A stretch of 64,000 bases of DNA from Sanghuangporus weigelae (lineage: Eukaryota; Basidiomycota; Agaricomycetes; Hymenochaetales; Hymenochaetaceae), in the NCBI GenBank assembly GCA_033182465.1, contig CP137320.1, positions 620,001 through 684,000 of the forward strand. The letters are read 5' to 3'. The notes under the pieces are model-generated. The model saw only the letters and a program-made list of their open reading frames with translations. It did no database searches and was not told the DNA's origin. Positions 47,495 through 59,843 of the stretch are shown piece after piece (the stretch's first letter is position 1; each line of letters begins with the position of its first letter). A program made the translations under genes and the position numbers.

Positions 47495-50400
47495 CTATCC
47501 ATCTACACCCATGGCTACATCATCCATGTCCAGTTCATCCTCCAGTTCTTGTACTGCAAGCTCTTTCACGCGCTCAACGACGGGCCCGAGATTAAACGAC
47601 TCCAGCCGTTGTCGTTCGTTCCTGTAGTCATTCTTGAGAGCATCCAGCTGTTCTTCGGAATGGCCAGGCCATCGACTTGCAAGTTCTTCTCGGGTAGGCA
47701 ACTGTGCTGCCTCATTCAGTGGAAGGACGATATTCGGCGTGTTCACTAGGTCCCTGGGGCCCAAAACTCCGTTTTGCTCGTCTCGGGATCGCCGAAGCGC
47801 ATCTCTTACTGTCACGTATAATGCTGTCTTCCGGAATCTTTCAACGAGCTGTGTGTCAGTACTCTTGCTTATGTTTTCCCAACTGCGCAAATTATTCGAT
47901 CAGATTCATTGTGATGTCTCGCAGCAGGCAATACAACATACTCGTCGCGGATGTAAATCCGCCGCCAAACCGTCCGATAAGCAGAAAGCTGTCGTGCCTC
48001 TGGTATATCCTGTAGTCACCACAATGAGTAGGTGCTGTTCATGATTGACCAAAGACCTACTCTGGCCTCCTTTATCAATTCGAGCGAGATCTCGAAATCC
48101 AGAGTGCTCTCTTTCAGAGTAAGCACGTCGACCAAGTCCTCGACTTTAAGAGCACGGTCTTGCAGAAGTTCCTTTACGGAAGTTTTGAGTTGCGAGCAGA
48201 ATCCCGGATGCGTTTTTGTCTTCAAGGACGGTGCAATCCCTTTAATGATAATGTCTACTTGACTGTCGAGAGATAATTTCGCTTTTGCCCCTTCTAGAAA
48301 TGCGCGTAGTTCGTCGAGGAGCTTATGGTGAACGCTCACGTAGTCAAGACCATCATGATATGCTTGAAAGACAACCGAAAGCGTTAGTCTGGCTAGACGA
48401 CGTTTCAAGAAGGATACCAACCGTCAAGAACAACCTGGGCCTCTGGGGACTTGGACTTCTTTTCTCCCTCAATGATCTGTGCAAGCTTCCCGATGCTGAG
48501 CATGACCTGGTAGACATAAATAATGAATAAGATAGTGCCAACAATGAATAGTATACCAACATGTCTTGTTTCAAGGTCCATCGCTTGCTCTATTTGGGGT
48601 AGCAACGTAGTGGAAACGGACGCCCAGTTGCCTTTTCCAAGGTCATGCACCCATGAGATATTTGGATACGGGTGTTTTTCGAAGAATGCATCGATATACT
48701 CCTCGTATACATCACTTTGTTCGAAAATACATCGAAGCTCGGCTATTATCAAGTAGAATCAGCGAGACATGCCCAGTGATGCCAGGGAAAAGGTGAGATC
48801 TACCATGTTCGATATACCAAAGATATAGTTCATCCGTAAATTCCTCTTTATACTTTTCGATGTACGCCTTGATGTACCCTGAGTACACGTTACTTGATGT
48901 AGGGTAAATTGGAGTGGTAGAATGGCAAAGATCGACAAGAGAACGGAAGTCTCGGAACTTCTCGGCGAGCTCGAATGCATACCTGGACTGGCCGTGCTTA
49001 ACTAAGAATAATGCAAATATGTGAAAGTGCAGATAGGCATGACAGGACAGGAACATACATAAGGTATGCAATACGTGGGGTCGAACTTGCAGGAAGCGTT
49101 CGCGTAGGCTACGCCTCTCGTTCTCGTTCCCGACTTCATCAGTCGCAGCCGGACTACAGGATTTCTTAATCAAATTCTCCTTAAAATAATAGAAGATACG
49201 GACCTTTCCAACCACTCTAGTCGTTCCCGGAAACAGCGTAACACCGTTTCACCGAGTACGGGGAATTGCTCACGGGTTGCGCGAATAATCTCATTCTCCG
49301 ACTCGGGCGGGAATTTTGTGAAGAGTTCATCGGACAGATTGAAGAAATCAAGGACGATCTCAACAACGGCCGATGTACTCGTCCACGGATTTAGCATTGG
49401 TCCTGATATACCATATACACCCATATTTGCCTCGCGATAGCTCCATGCAGCCGAAAGTATGGTCTAAAAGGACAAGAGTCAGTCGAAGACTCGTTTAATA
49501 GTATGAAGACGACTTACGAGGACATGATCTATCCCCCTGTGGAGCGCACCAGGGTTTTGGGCGGCCAACTCATAGTTTCTTATGATGTCTTCCACGACCT
49601 GCCGTATGTATGGAAGCAAATCACCGATTTCTCGAGTCTTTGCAATAGACGGAAATAAGGCAAAGGAGATCATAAGATATGGAACCGAAATTACCTGGTG
49701 GCTGAAGAACGCCCGCAAATCATCATCATAATGCCTTGCGTGGGACTTCTCCATATACGCGACAATGGCATCATACAAGATACGTTCATTATACCCGATA
49801 CTATGCGTTCGGATTGGTTAGACCACACCAAGCTACAGCACATACACTTACTTTATACGTTCACAATATAGTAACCACAGTTCTTGGTTGGCATATAGCT
49901 TCTCGGCATCTGTGGTAAGTCGCTGACGACTTGTTTGTGACATCTATTACCGCACGTCAGTAGTTAGCTTTCCTCCACTTCAAGTCGAAACGAAAGTACT
50001 AACCTTAGTCAAAACAGCATTCTCATTTATGAAATGAATAAGGAATCGAAGCCGCTCCTTGCGCTCCAAGATTTGTTGCGTGAGGTCAGGATTAGGGCGT
50101 ACAACCTGAGGATCAGAGGCGAGCACCGCGCGGCTCAGCTGCTCCGCGCCAATGATGAGACTTTCTTCATCAACGTCGGGCGGGAACGTGAAGAGAAGAG
50201 GATTCTGAGATCGATCAAGTCAGATATACCTTCACGCAAAAGACGAGTATCATGCCTTTGGATTTGAGCCAAATAGAATTGCTTGCGTCATGATTGACTT
50301 GACGGACGTCCCTCTCCAGGCGCTTAATGTTGAATTATAAGCTGAGTGGATCCAGATAATCGGGAAATTGTGCCTCACTTAACACTATAGCTACTTATTT

Positions 50401-52218
50401 TCCCGATGTCCATTTCAACCCTCATGAGGACCTCGCTATTCATGAACAGCAAATCCCCGGAGTTGTCCACAACACCGCAGCCAAAGGTCCGGTCTTGAAG
50501 ATTTTTAAGAGTGAGAATGTTAGAGTAGTCGTTGTCTAAATACCCAATGTTCCGTCAATAAACTCCTCGGTGTGTCGAGCCACAGAAGAAATAAAATCTG
50601 ACCTCTCGCTACGAAAGCGATAGCATCTCCAAATTGCACACCATACAATTGGCCACCACTCATTAAGCGCATTCTTGGATGAATATTTGCTCGATCCGAA
50701 GATATCTGAGATAGGTTGCAATGAAGAACGGTAACAGATGTCATGAAAAAAGTTGACACACCGTCTGATAAGGTACCGTCCGAATGCTGGTAACCTCAAG
50801 AGTCTCTCCTCGTTTCAACCTCACGATAATGTAGTAGCGACGAGGTCGAGTGTCCATGCCCGACTCGTCTTCGTAACCTGCATTAAAGGAAGAAAACAGA
50901 ACAGGATTCTTTTGCCTGTAGCATCTATCAAGATTGTATAACGCCGAGAGGGAACACGAGTTGCGTACGCATCAAAAGCAATATCCAAAAGCTCCAGATC
51001 AAGATTCTTGATATCTTTCGCAGGCGGGAAGGTGCGTCGCAAAGTGCTCACTAGGCGCTCTTCTATATCTTCCTCGCGTTCGAACTGTGTCATTGTCAGT
51101 GACTTGTGCGATGTGAATAAAAGATTGATTTAAAGCACCTGTTCCCAGCCCTTGTGAAAGACAGACCAGCGGGAAATTTTCATGTCGCTACAGGACCAGA
51201 CATGAAAACCGTCATCATTGATGTCTGTCACCGCTGCGGCAACAATCCAACCCGGTGTGTACTTGGGAGTATCGTCACCCCAGAAACCTATACGTAATCG
51301 TTCGACTGTCCCTTGAGGTCGAGTCAAGCTGAAAGGATGAGACGAAATACGGAAACGTCCATCCGATGAGGTGACGAAAAGCAGGAATAATCGACCAGTG
51401 GAGGATGTGGCTATAATTTTTTGTGGCTATGAAATCAAAGTGCAATAAAGGTTGTGTCAAAGTTAATTATGTGCAATAGATAATCCAAGGTTACCTCCGC
51501 GTACAGTAGGCCTGTAAGCGTCTCATCCGACCTCAAGTCCAGGAGAGAATCATCGGTAGCCTCTCCTCCAGTGAGACCAAGGCTAATGCTGTCCCAAAAG
51601 CGAAGCTCGCCATACGGTGAGAGTAGAAGCAGGCCGGGCTCGCGAGAAGGACCGAATGATAGAAGTGCGCAGAAAGGCACTTCGAGCTCTGAATACCGGT
51701 TCGGACAAGGAAAGATGTAGCAGGTAGGCACTCCGGGAAGAAGCTGAGTATATTTCCATACGAAGCACGTCCTGACAGAGGCAATGAGACAGAATGAGTT
51801 GCGTGTGTCAACGTCCCCAACGAAGGAGTCTCTAACGAAATCTGAAAGTAGATTTCATGTGAGGCCATCGAACATGAAATGCAGGCGATTGCAGCGTACC
51901 GGTATTTCGCAAAACCTGTAGGACCTCGACCGGAAGAGGCGAGAGCAAGGTTACCTTTTGCTCCTCAGCCTGCGCAAATACAACTTCAGAACTCAGTTTT
52001 CCTTCGCCCTGAGATACACCTCCGTCCACATCCATCGCGTTCGAATCTGCAGACGCGTCGGTCGTAACAGACATTCGCGAGACCGGCGGGGCTCTTGAAG
52101 CATTACCGGCCAAACGCGAAGGACCAGGAGTGATCCTCCTGTGTCTTGGTGTCTGCAATGGCGACTGCGACCTAATCCTTCCAGTAGGCGTTGCCGGACG
52201 CGGCGAGGGTGAAAACAT
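47495..52218 (-). CDS. NUP133: Nucleoporin NUP133
   Basis: Many short exons on the minus strand encode about 1,300 residues. NUP133 is a scaffold subunit of the Y-complex of the nuclear pore. The protein opens with a basic, Ser/Pro-rich, disordered N-terminus (MFSPSPRPATPTGRIRSQSP), then an acidic-flanked lead into a beta-propeller (KVTLLSPLPVEVLQVLRNTD, CALLSFGPSREPGLLLLSPY, GWIVAAAVTDINDDGFHVWS). The C-terminal half is alpha-helical (AVVEIVLDFFNLSDELFTKF, SRYAFELAEKFRDFRSLVDL, LWYIEHG). It ends LDMDDVAMGVDG. The start at 52218 is the first in-frame ATG. Its 3' end is convergent with COA8, 154 bases apart, and its 5' end is divergent from the permease gene. The exact exon joins in the middle were not all worked out. 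Confidence 0.88.
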
Positions 52219-52409
52219 TTTTGTTGTCGCTTTGTGGCTTTGAGTGCCCTTTCAAGTTGAACGAGTACATGTACAACAAGATCAAGATCTCGTTGACGCG
52301 ACACGCGTAAACAAGGACAAACATGGACACGGTAAATGGATCGACGCTTCTTTCCTCCTCTCAGTCTTTCCTCTGACGACCACTGCCCAGCCTGAAGGTT
52401 TATTCAGAC
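52219..52409. promoter_or_regulatory. Bidirectional promoter, NUP133 / amino-acid permease
   Basis: 191 bases between divergent start codons; no TATA box stands out. Confidence 0.5.
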
Positions 52410-54969
52410 ATGGGCTCACATTCGCCCTCTTCAAGCACAGAGGGCTATGCCATGAAGTCCCCTAGAAGCACTGGCCTGCAATACCCGCCTTCCCCTCCAC
52501 TCTCACACCACTCTAATGACTCTAACGATTCTTTACGTGCCCTCGAGCTCAGTGATGGGCCAATAGGCTTTCCAGGAGGATCTGGGCCAAGAGAAAGATC
52601 CTACTCCTTCTCTGGATTCGGCTTCCAACAAGATCTCTTACCATTGAGCGCCAGCCTGAGCAATCCGGACGGTCCCATTAGTGAAGGCATAGGGAAAGAT
52701 ATTAGTCTCGTCAATGGTGAGCTTGCTCATTAGCTCTTGTGATTATAACGCCTCAAGAATGTGCCGTTTATACTAGGCGTCGCTCTCATTGTTGGACTTC
52801 AAGTAAGCATTCCTTTGGTTACTTTTCCCGGGTCGAGAAGATCACGTGACTGAACAAAATTCAGATTGGTTCCGGAATATTGTGAGTTTTGTGATGTTTA
52901 TATATCGGCAGAATCTCATTAATATTCTGCTAAAGCTCCTCTCCGGGAGTAATAGTAGCGAACACGCAAAGTGTCGGTGCGAGTCTGATTGTCTGGCTTG
53001 TCTCGGGCCTCCTAGGTTGGACCGGTGCTTCTAGTTTTGCTGAGCTCGGTTCAGCTATTCCCCTGAACGGCGGAGCTCAGGCGTACTTGGCGTACGCGTA
53101 CAATCCGCTCGTGTCTTACCTCTTTGCATGGACGGCTATCACAGCTCTGAAACCTGGAGGCAATGGTGTCATCGCGCTTATTTTTGCGGAGTACATAAAC
53201 CGATTGTTCTGGCACTTGACAGACGAGGATGCCTCGCCTGATGCTATTCCGCAATGGTCGATCAAGTTGACTGCTTGTCTTGCTATTGCCTCTGTGACTT
53301 TCTTATGTATCGCAACTCGCCACTTAGGCACACGCACAGCGGTTGTTCTGACGACTATAAAAGTCAGTGTTTATAATCTTCGCTGTTACTCAGAGCTCAC
53401 ACGTTTGTCAATCCCAGGTCTCATCACTGGTAAGACGCATTATGAGTGTGAAGAACAGGCAATTGAATACTTCTCTAGCTACTAATAAGTGTCCTCGGCG
53501 TGATTCAGCTGGCACGCGGGCGTGCTTCTGGATCACTACGAGAACCGCTGTTCGATGGTTCCAGTACTAGTCCATCATCATACGCGTTAGCTATATATTC
53601 TGGACTATGGGCCTTTGATGGCTGGGATCAAGCAAACTATGTCGGAGGAGAAATCCACAACCCCGACAAGAATATCCCTCGCGCGATTCATACAAGCATG
53701 ATCATTGTCATCGTTCGTGTCTCCCTTCTATGCTACAATGACCAAACTGATCTTGTTTTCTATGAAGATACTGTTTGCACTCACAAACGTGTCGTATTTT
53801 GTTGTCCTTGATAAGGTAGGTTTCATAGCCGCTTGGGCATGTCATGCATCTTAGCTTCATTCCAATGTCTTTTGGCAGACAACGGTAGGACTGAGTAACA
53901 CGGTCGCTCTGGACTTTGGGCGTGTAATTTTCGGACCGATTGGAGGCACACTTTTCGCGTTGATGGTCGCCATTTCGTGCTTTGGCGCTCTCAACGGTAG
54001 GTTCTTCGCTTGTCATACCATACTTCCCTCTCTTCTTACATTTCGACATACTTGTAGGTTCCTTCTTCACTGCGGCTCGTCTCATCTACGTCGCAGGCAA
54101 CGAAGGTTACCTCCCACGCGCCTTCGGACGTCTGCACAGCACACGCAAGACTCCCGTCAATGCGATGCTCCTCCAGGCTGGTATTACGACGGTGTTCATC
54201 ATCCTTGGAGGAGGCTTCCGGCGGCTTATTAACTTCGCTGTTGTTGCTTCGTGGGCGTGAGTTGCTTTTCTCTCTGATGTCAATTAGCGTGTGAGAGTCA
54301 GATGTACTGACGCGGGGGGATAGATTTTATTTCCTAACCGTACTTGGTCTGGTTGTTCTACGAATAAAGGAGCCCGAGCTTCCGAGGTTCGTGGCCTCTT
54401 ATCCTCATCTGAATGATCGCTATTGATTCTGGGCTGACTATTTACGTTAGACCATACAAAACGTGGATCAGCACGCCATTAATATTCTGCGCAGTAAGTC
54501 GTTTCGCATATCGAGCACGAGAAATTTGTTTCCCTCAAAATGCTTCCTGCAGGTTGCTCTCTTCCTCCTTTTAATGCCTGTGATAGCTGCTCCACTTGAA
54601 GCTCTTGCCGTTCTCGGTACGTATCAATTTATTATACGTGATACACACTGAGTTCTTACACTGCGAGCCAGCTTTCGTACTAGCAGGCGTGCCTGTCTAC
54701 TACCTCACTCGAAGACCCGACTCAGAAGGTGCCTCGCGGATACAAAGCATATTGTGTGCGTCTGCGCCTCCGAATTCTTCATACACGACGAGTATTTGCA
54801 TCTAACCTTATTTTTCTTATTCAAAACAGCCCCATTCAATGCCATTGTATCACGATTACGAGGTGCCGGCCTCTCACGAGCAGGGTTCGAAAGGGTCGCG
54901 ACGGCTCCGGAAGGCGAGGCTGAGACTGTAGAGATGTCTGCTGCGCCTAGGCCGTCTTCCGATCGATAG
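52410..54969 (+). CDS. APC-superfamily amino-acid permease (LAT/methionine-permease type)
   Basis: A multi-exon gene for a plasma-membrane amino-acid transporter with about 12 helices. After a Ser/Pro-rich cytosolic tail (MGSHSPSSSTEGYAMKSPRS), helix 1 carries the substrate-binding GSGIF-type loop (VALIVGLQIGSGIF), then SLIVWLVSGLLGWTGASSFA ELGSAIPLNGGAQAYL. Next come SGLWAFDGWDQANYVGGEIH with NPDKNIPRAI, the helix VALDFGRVIFGPIGGTLFAL, GSFFTAARLIYVAGNEGYLP, and the last helices near ALFLLLMPVIAAP. The GWDQ..EEI-like helix 6 motif and the Asn-Pro-Asp-Lys-Asn-Ile-Pro-Arg-Ala loop are hallmarks of heavy-chain-independent LAT and fungal MUP1/MUP3 proteins. The exact amino acid cannot be inferred. 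The start at 52410 is the first ATG after the promoter shared with NUP133. Confidence 0.87.
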
Positions 54970-55309
54970 GGCCAACTTTTCCTTTCTTACTACGTGGATC
55001 CGGACACCTGCGAAGGAAATGAGTAATATGGAGCAGAGATGAGTTGCTGTTTGTGTTTGTGCGGTCTTGCCGTTGGCTCTGCTTTGTGTATATTTAAGCG
55101 CCTAGATTAGAGTTTTCTGGTATATCTTGACACCTTCCCGAGACTATAATACCCAGCATGCTCTTGTCAAGCTGCGTCGCACTCTTTGTGCTCCAGTACG
55201 TCTAAAATTCCGAGTTTATTCCTCCAGCATGAACGATTATTATACACATCCGACACGAATTATCCTCGGGCTCGCAAAGCATCAAATATCAAAAGATGAA
55301 GAAAAGGAA

Positions 55310-55823
55310 TTATGCAACGGCAAGAGCCTGCGCGGTAGTCTCGACCTGGGTAGCAGGAGCAGGAGCCTCATCGATCACTTCCTCCTTCTCGAGGATCTAT
55401 GCGCAGCAAGCGTAAGCAAAAGCATAAATAAAAGGAAAGTGATGCAGAGAAATGCGGTCCATACCTTCTTGCCAGTCTTCTCGATCCGTGCGGTGAGGTT
55501 GTCAAAGTCGATCGGACCGCGCACCTCGACGGACTGGTTCTCGAGAGAGACGGTGAAGTCGTTGACGCCTGCGCCGGATTCCTTGGCTTTAGTGAGCACG
55601 CGAGTGACGGCGCCCGAGCAACCGCCGCAGGTCATCTATTTGAGTCGCATAGCGACGGTCAGTCGACAATGAGAACGGGGCTCGAGAAAGGCGATAGGAA
55701 TGTGGACAGCGAGATGCGACGTACCTGGACCTTGTATCTATAGAAGTGTTCGGCCTGTGCCACGAACATTCCGCTTCATCAGCTTATGAATTTGAAGACG
55801 CCATGGTATGTTGGACGCACCAT
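55310..55823 (-). CDS. ATX1: Copper metallochaperone ATX1
   Basis: Exons 55823-55821, 55754-55725, 55635-55465 and 55396-55310 give 96 residues. ATX1 carries Cu(I) to the Ccc2 P-type ATPase in the Golgi. The MTCGGC metal site is followed by SGAVTRVLTKAKE, VSLENQSVEVRG and LTARIEKTGKK, the ferredoxin-like fold. An Ala/Pro-rich tail (DEAPAPATQVETTAQALAVA) extends beyond the usual end. The first coding exon would be the ATG alone, spliced to GCC-GAA-CAC so that the protein begins MAEHFYRYKVQMTCGGC, as canonical ATX1 proteins do. Two other starts are possible: an in-frame ATG at 55976 that adds 51 residues (MSTIASVAGHGDLITVAAPN), or an unspliced ATG at 55769 (MFVAQAEHFYRY). Confidence 0.9.
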
Positions 55824-56913
55824 CGTTGAATTGCTTGATTCTTCCGAGTTAGAACCACTGCCTACTGTGGCGTCTAAGGGAACACCATCCGAAATCACCG
55901 TCGGTTTCGTTTCGTCGTTCGGCGCCGCGACAGTGATGAGGTCGCCATGACCAGCAACGGAAGCAATCGTAGACATGACGCGAAGGCAGGTCGTCGACAC
56001 AGACGAAGGACGAATATATGCAAAGTAGAATATGAGTTATCATCTTATATTCGAGTGGCAGTAGGTAGACGATGCCAGAAGGGGTATGAGATGTAGAGGC
56101 TGTCCATAAACCAGCACGAAATGGGCGCATACAACCATGTCCGGATTAGTCGAATGTAATCCGGACTAGCCCCGAGATTGGCAACATAGACGTCGTACAC
56201 AAGAAACAAGGACTTACAGAGAGGGACGAGTCTATGCGTCTGCAGGACTGAGAAGGAGATGGTGGTCGGTCAGAGAGGAGCGAGCTGGCCTTATAAAGCT
56301 GAACGGACGTTACTGGCAACGCTGACTGTCACCATCATCCTGGACTGCTAATCCTGTGCCATCGCGCCATCGGCGGCCAATGGCTGCCACGATCGTATAA
56401 ATAAGCTGCGGTGAGCTGGCAGGAACAGCTTCAGATTGAGTATTTCCGTGTTCAAGTCTCAGCTAAACCTCCGCCTCCGACTCCGCAGCTCCTACGAACA
56501 TCGTGTGAGCAGATAATGGATATTTCACATTGAAGACTCGTCAAACCATGCGTTTGGATTACTATTACTTGCTGATAACGCATACTGTACTTATCCGAGT
56601 CGGATTCACTATCGGGTGACCTTGGAAAAAACTGCTCTAATTTGCGACGTATCTCACCTTCAATCTAGTACTTTTCATCCTGTGATCGTCGTGTAAGATT
56701 TGCTCTGCATTAGGCCATCAGCTGCTCAAATGACGGGAACTCCATCCCATCCACGGTCGGTCATCAATGCTATTCTTGCTCGACCCGAGTCACTTTCATT
56801 ATTATCATTGGTTTCCACTTCGGCCGAGTATCATTGATATCCCTGTCTTATAAAAGGCGCCAGCTATCCTCTTCAGCATTCGATACTGTATTGGCACTTG
56901 TACATAGGTGACT
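55824..56913. other. Divergent intergenic region, ATX1 and methyltransferase promoters
   Basis: About 1.1 kb between divergent starts. Part of the left end (55824-55976) may be coding if ATX1 uses the distal ATG. A TATAAA-type box lies at about 56848-56855 (TTATAAAAGG), some 60 bases ahead of the methyltransferase start, a typical TATA spacing. Nothing else is recognised. Confidence 0.55.
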
Positions 56914-57995
56914 ATGACTTCCGTCTCGACAAAGGTACACGACGTTGCAAAGGCTGGCTTTGGGAAGGGTACCAATGAGCTCTATGACAGGTCAGTGAAG
57001 CGTGCTAGTGATGAAGAAGACAAGGGCCTTTAAGACTGCACGCAGAGCCCGCCCTTCATACCAGCCCGAAGCACTTTCCCTCATCCGCAAAGCAGTCGAG
57101 TCAACGCCGAAAGTAAACGTCGTCGAGTGCGTATCATCATCCACCCCCAACCATCCTTCAGAACTAAAAATCTCATCAGGCTCGGTGCTGGGACCGGAAT
57201 CTTCACCCGCGCGCTGCTCGCGCACCCAGAATGGTCAGATAGCATCGCCGAACTGAAGGCCGTCGAGCCTAGCGAAGGCATGCGCGGTGTATTCTCCAAG
57301 AGTGTATCAGATCCACGAGCGAGTATCTCTGAGGGAACCTTCGATAATACGGGTGTTGAGAGCGGTTGGGCGGATATAATCATCATCGCTCAGGTACGTT
57401 GTAGATAAATATCTAATTTGTTTGTATGTTATCGGACATTGACGAATGTGCTCGTTACGTGCTCGTGAAGGCATTCCATTGGTGCCCGGATTTCGACGCT
57501 GCGCTGACAGAGTTCGCGCGAGTCCTCAAATTGGACGGGGTTGCCGTCCTCATCTGGAATCTAGAAGATCGGTGCGTGCACCATATATAATGTCGTATCT
57601 TATCCACGCCTTTGATGGTAGTGAATTCGTATAGTGAGCGAGCCCAATGGGTCGCGCAATTACGCGACAGCTACGAGCAATACGAGCTCGGCAGCCCTCA
57701 ATTCCGCCTAGGTCTCTGGCGCAAAGTCTTCACCGTGCCCACGTACGCCAAGTTCTTCCAGCCAGCCGAAGAGACGACTCTTTCGCGTGTGATCCCCGCA
57801 ACAGAAGAGAGCGTCAAGAACCGTGTACTCACTAAGAGCTACATCGCTGTACAACCGAAGGAAGCTCAGGAAGCTATCAAACAGGGTATTCATGACATCC
57901 TTGAGAAGGGGGATGGGAAAGTCTGGATAGATAGGGTGCTGGGCGTGTTTGAGTACCCTTATAATACTTTCGTTGTCGTGATTCGTCGAAAGTGA
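56914..57995 (+). CDS. SAM-dependent methyltransferase (class I), intact copy
   Basis: Exons 56914-56990, 57046-57126, 57180-57393, 57471-57571 and 57635-57995 give 277 residues. The SAM-binding loop is LGAGTGIFTRALLAHPEW, preceded by the strand KVNVVE; motif II lies in ELKAVEPSEGMRGVFSKSV, and a later strand in GVAVLIWNLEDR. The protein ends with FEYPYNTFVVVIRRK. This matches Methyltransf_11-type enzymes that act on small molecules, but the substrate is not predictable. It is about the same length as, and shares all intron positions with, the broken copy at 369-1472 and the fragment at 1-68. It lies 184 bases upstream of the HTD2-like gene on the same strand. No signal or membrane segment is visible, so it is probably cytosolic. 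Confidence 0.88.
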
Positions 57996-58179
57996 TACGT
58001 AGAATAGAATATTGTATGTATCTAAGTAAGTAGAAGAAATAAAGGTATGTGAACCTGATAGCGGAAGAATCCGATTTGGACTTGTTCTCAGAGCCTAACA
58101 TACACACACATGGCTTCCATCATCTGCTACATCTGGGGAGGCTACTCGCTTTGAAGGTTGATTCCGAGCCATTTGCAGC

Positions 58180-59332
58180 ATGTCGTCCTGCCATTCGAAT
58201 CTGATTTCCCTAAGTCGGAGGCTGCCTCATTATCGACTAGGAGCGGTCCCACGCATTCATTCTAATGCTACAAGTATAAGACGTCTATCCTCCACAACGC
58301 CACTCGTCACATCCGAGCAAGAAAAAGCACTCGACGACTGGATATCCAAAACTCTCATTACAACACGGCAATACGATGATGACCTCTCGCCTTCCAAAGT
58401 CAAAGACCTTTATAGCATACTTCCCACTCGAGACCACACCGATGACTCTATCTTTTCGTCTGGTAAACCCTTAGCACCTCTGCACACGCTCATATTCTTT
58501 CATCCGCGTTCACGCGAAGATCAACTCGGAGAAGATCAGACAGACAGGGAGTTTTGTCCTCCAGCGCCGTTCACGCGTCGCATGTGGGCCGGCGGTGCCT
58601 TTCGCTTCCCTGGACCTCATGGAAGTGGCGGAGCGCTGAGAATTGGCCAGAACGCGTCCGCGCTGGTGAAGATTGGGAAGATAGAGAAGAAAGGATTCGA
58701 GAAAGGCACACCAATGGTGTTCGTCCATCAAAATATTAGTTATGGGCACCGGGACACGCGTGATCCGGAGACGCTCGTATCTGAAGAAAGGATTCATGTA
58801 TATTTACCTCGCAAGCTTCGCGCTAACAATAGAGGTATACGAGAAGGTGCAGTACAGCATTCCCTTGAAATGGTAGCCATAAAGAGCGTAGTCCTGTAGT
58901 CTCTGGCCTGCCTAAGCCACAGTTCACGTTCTCGTGGACTCCGACGCCTACTTCGTTGTTCCGATTTTCGGCACTGACATGGAACGGACACCTCATCCAC
59001 CTTGACCCATCTTATGCTCGTGAAGTCGAAGGTTATCCGGGTGCGCATCTTCATTTTACTTTGAGCTTTTTGAGATACTGAAGTCGACCATACATCCAGA
59101 GCGCCTCGTCCATGGTCCGTTGACCGCGCTGATGCTCAGCGAGACGTTATTCCACGAAGGCTACTACGGGAACATCAACAGTTTTGTATACCGTGCCTAT
59201 AATCCAGTCCTTGTTGGTCGGCGTCAACACCTTCGAGGCGCTTTTAGCGAGGAGAAAGACAGTGTAACGCTTTGGGCGGAAGACGACGAAGGCGTAGTTG
59301 GCATGACGGCCAGAGTTGACCTCGTTAAGTAA
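58180..59332 (+). CDS. HTD2: HTD2-like 3-hydroxyacyl-thioester dehydratase, right copy
   Basis: Exons 58180-58846, 58900-59040 and 59100-59332 give 346 residues. It has the same three-exon structure and splice phases as the copy at 3242-4357, and the same blocks: HTLIFFHPRSREDQLGED, EFCPPAPFTRRMWAGGAFRF, FEKGTPMVFVHQNI, GLPKPQFTFSWTPTPTSLFR, FSALTWNGHLIHLD, and YPERLVHGPLTALMLSETLF. The leader MSSCHSNLISLSRRLPHYRL (continuing with RRLSSTTPLV) is longer and more basic than in the left copy and looks like a stronger mitochondrial presequence, so this is the likelier housekeeping mitochondrial FAS-II dehydratase. The two proteins have clearly diverged, so the duplication is not recent. An intact methyltransferase gene lies 184 bases upstream. 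Confidence 0.88.
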
Positions 59333-59474
59333 CCGCTCAGTCACTCGCATTACTTGACGGCACTTGGTTGCATGCCCCAAATTCTTGCAATAGAAAGTAT
59401 AAGAAGATTGAAGACAAGCTCGGCCGATAGACTTAGTGCTACGGTGGAGGATACAAGCTTGCCTTCATCGATCT

Positions 59475-59843
59475 TCAATCGGGACTTTGATTCAACGCAT
59501 ATAGCAGAATCAAAAGCGAGCCACAGAAGCAGGTCCACGCAAGAAGCTGAGACGCCGAGCAAAGGAGAGACGAGCAATCGCCACTTCCTAGACACAATAG
59601 GACGTAGAGTCCAGCGCATAAGCAAACCGCCGTGACCGATATGAAAGCCTGAGTTTCGTCGTCGCAGGGCGGGCAGGCGTCGGTAAATTTAGGCTCGATA
59701 TTTGTGTCTGTAGGAGTAGGAGGGCGGTCGCCAGAAGGGGCGGCCAACCCATTACTACTCGTCCCAGGAAATTGCGTTCGGCCGTTAACCCAGGTGTTGA
59801 TAGCGGTGATCGTGTCTAGGTCGTCCTCAGGTGCGTTCGACAT
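59475..59843 (-). CDS. Small membrane protein of unknown function
   Basis: A frame starting MSNAPEDDLDTITAINTWVN (ATG at 59843) has a polar, Pro/Thr-rich N-terminus of about 65 residues and then two hydrophobic segments (VTAVCLCAGLYVLLCLG and LLAWTCFCGSLLILLYAL), ending at 59475 for about 122 residues. The overlapping minus-strand frame at 59350-59625 is also hydrophobic and carries LSLSAELVFNLLILSIARIW. A splice from the first frame into the second would lengthen the protein, but I find no GT..AG pair of the right phase. The N-terminal part is the more trustworthy. The family is not recognised. Confidence 0.4.
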   Translation of the reverse strand: MSNAPEDDLDTITAINTWVNGRTQFPGTSSNGLAAPSGDRPPTPTDTNIEPKFTDACPPCDDETQAFISVTAVCLCAGLYVLLCLGSGDCSSLLCSASQLLAWTCFCGSLLILLYALNQSPD

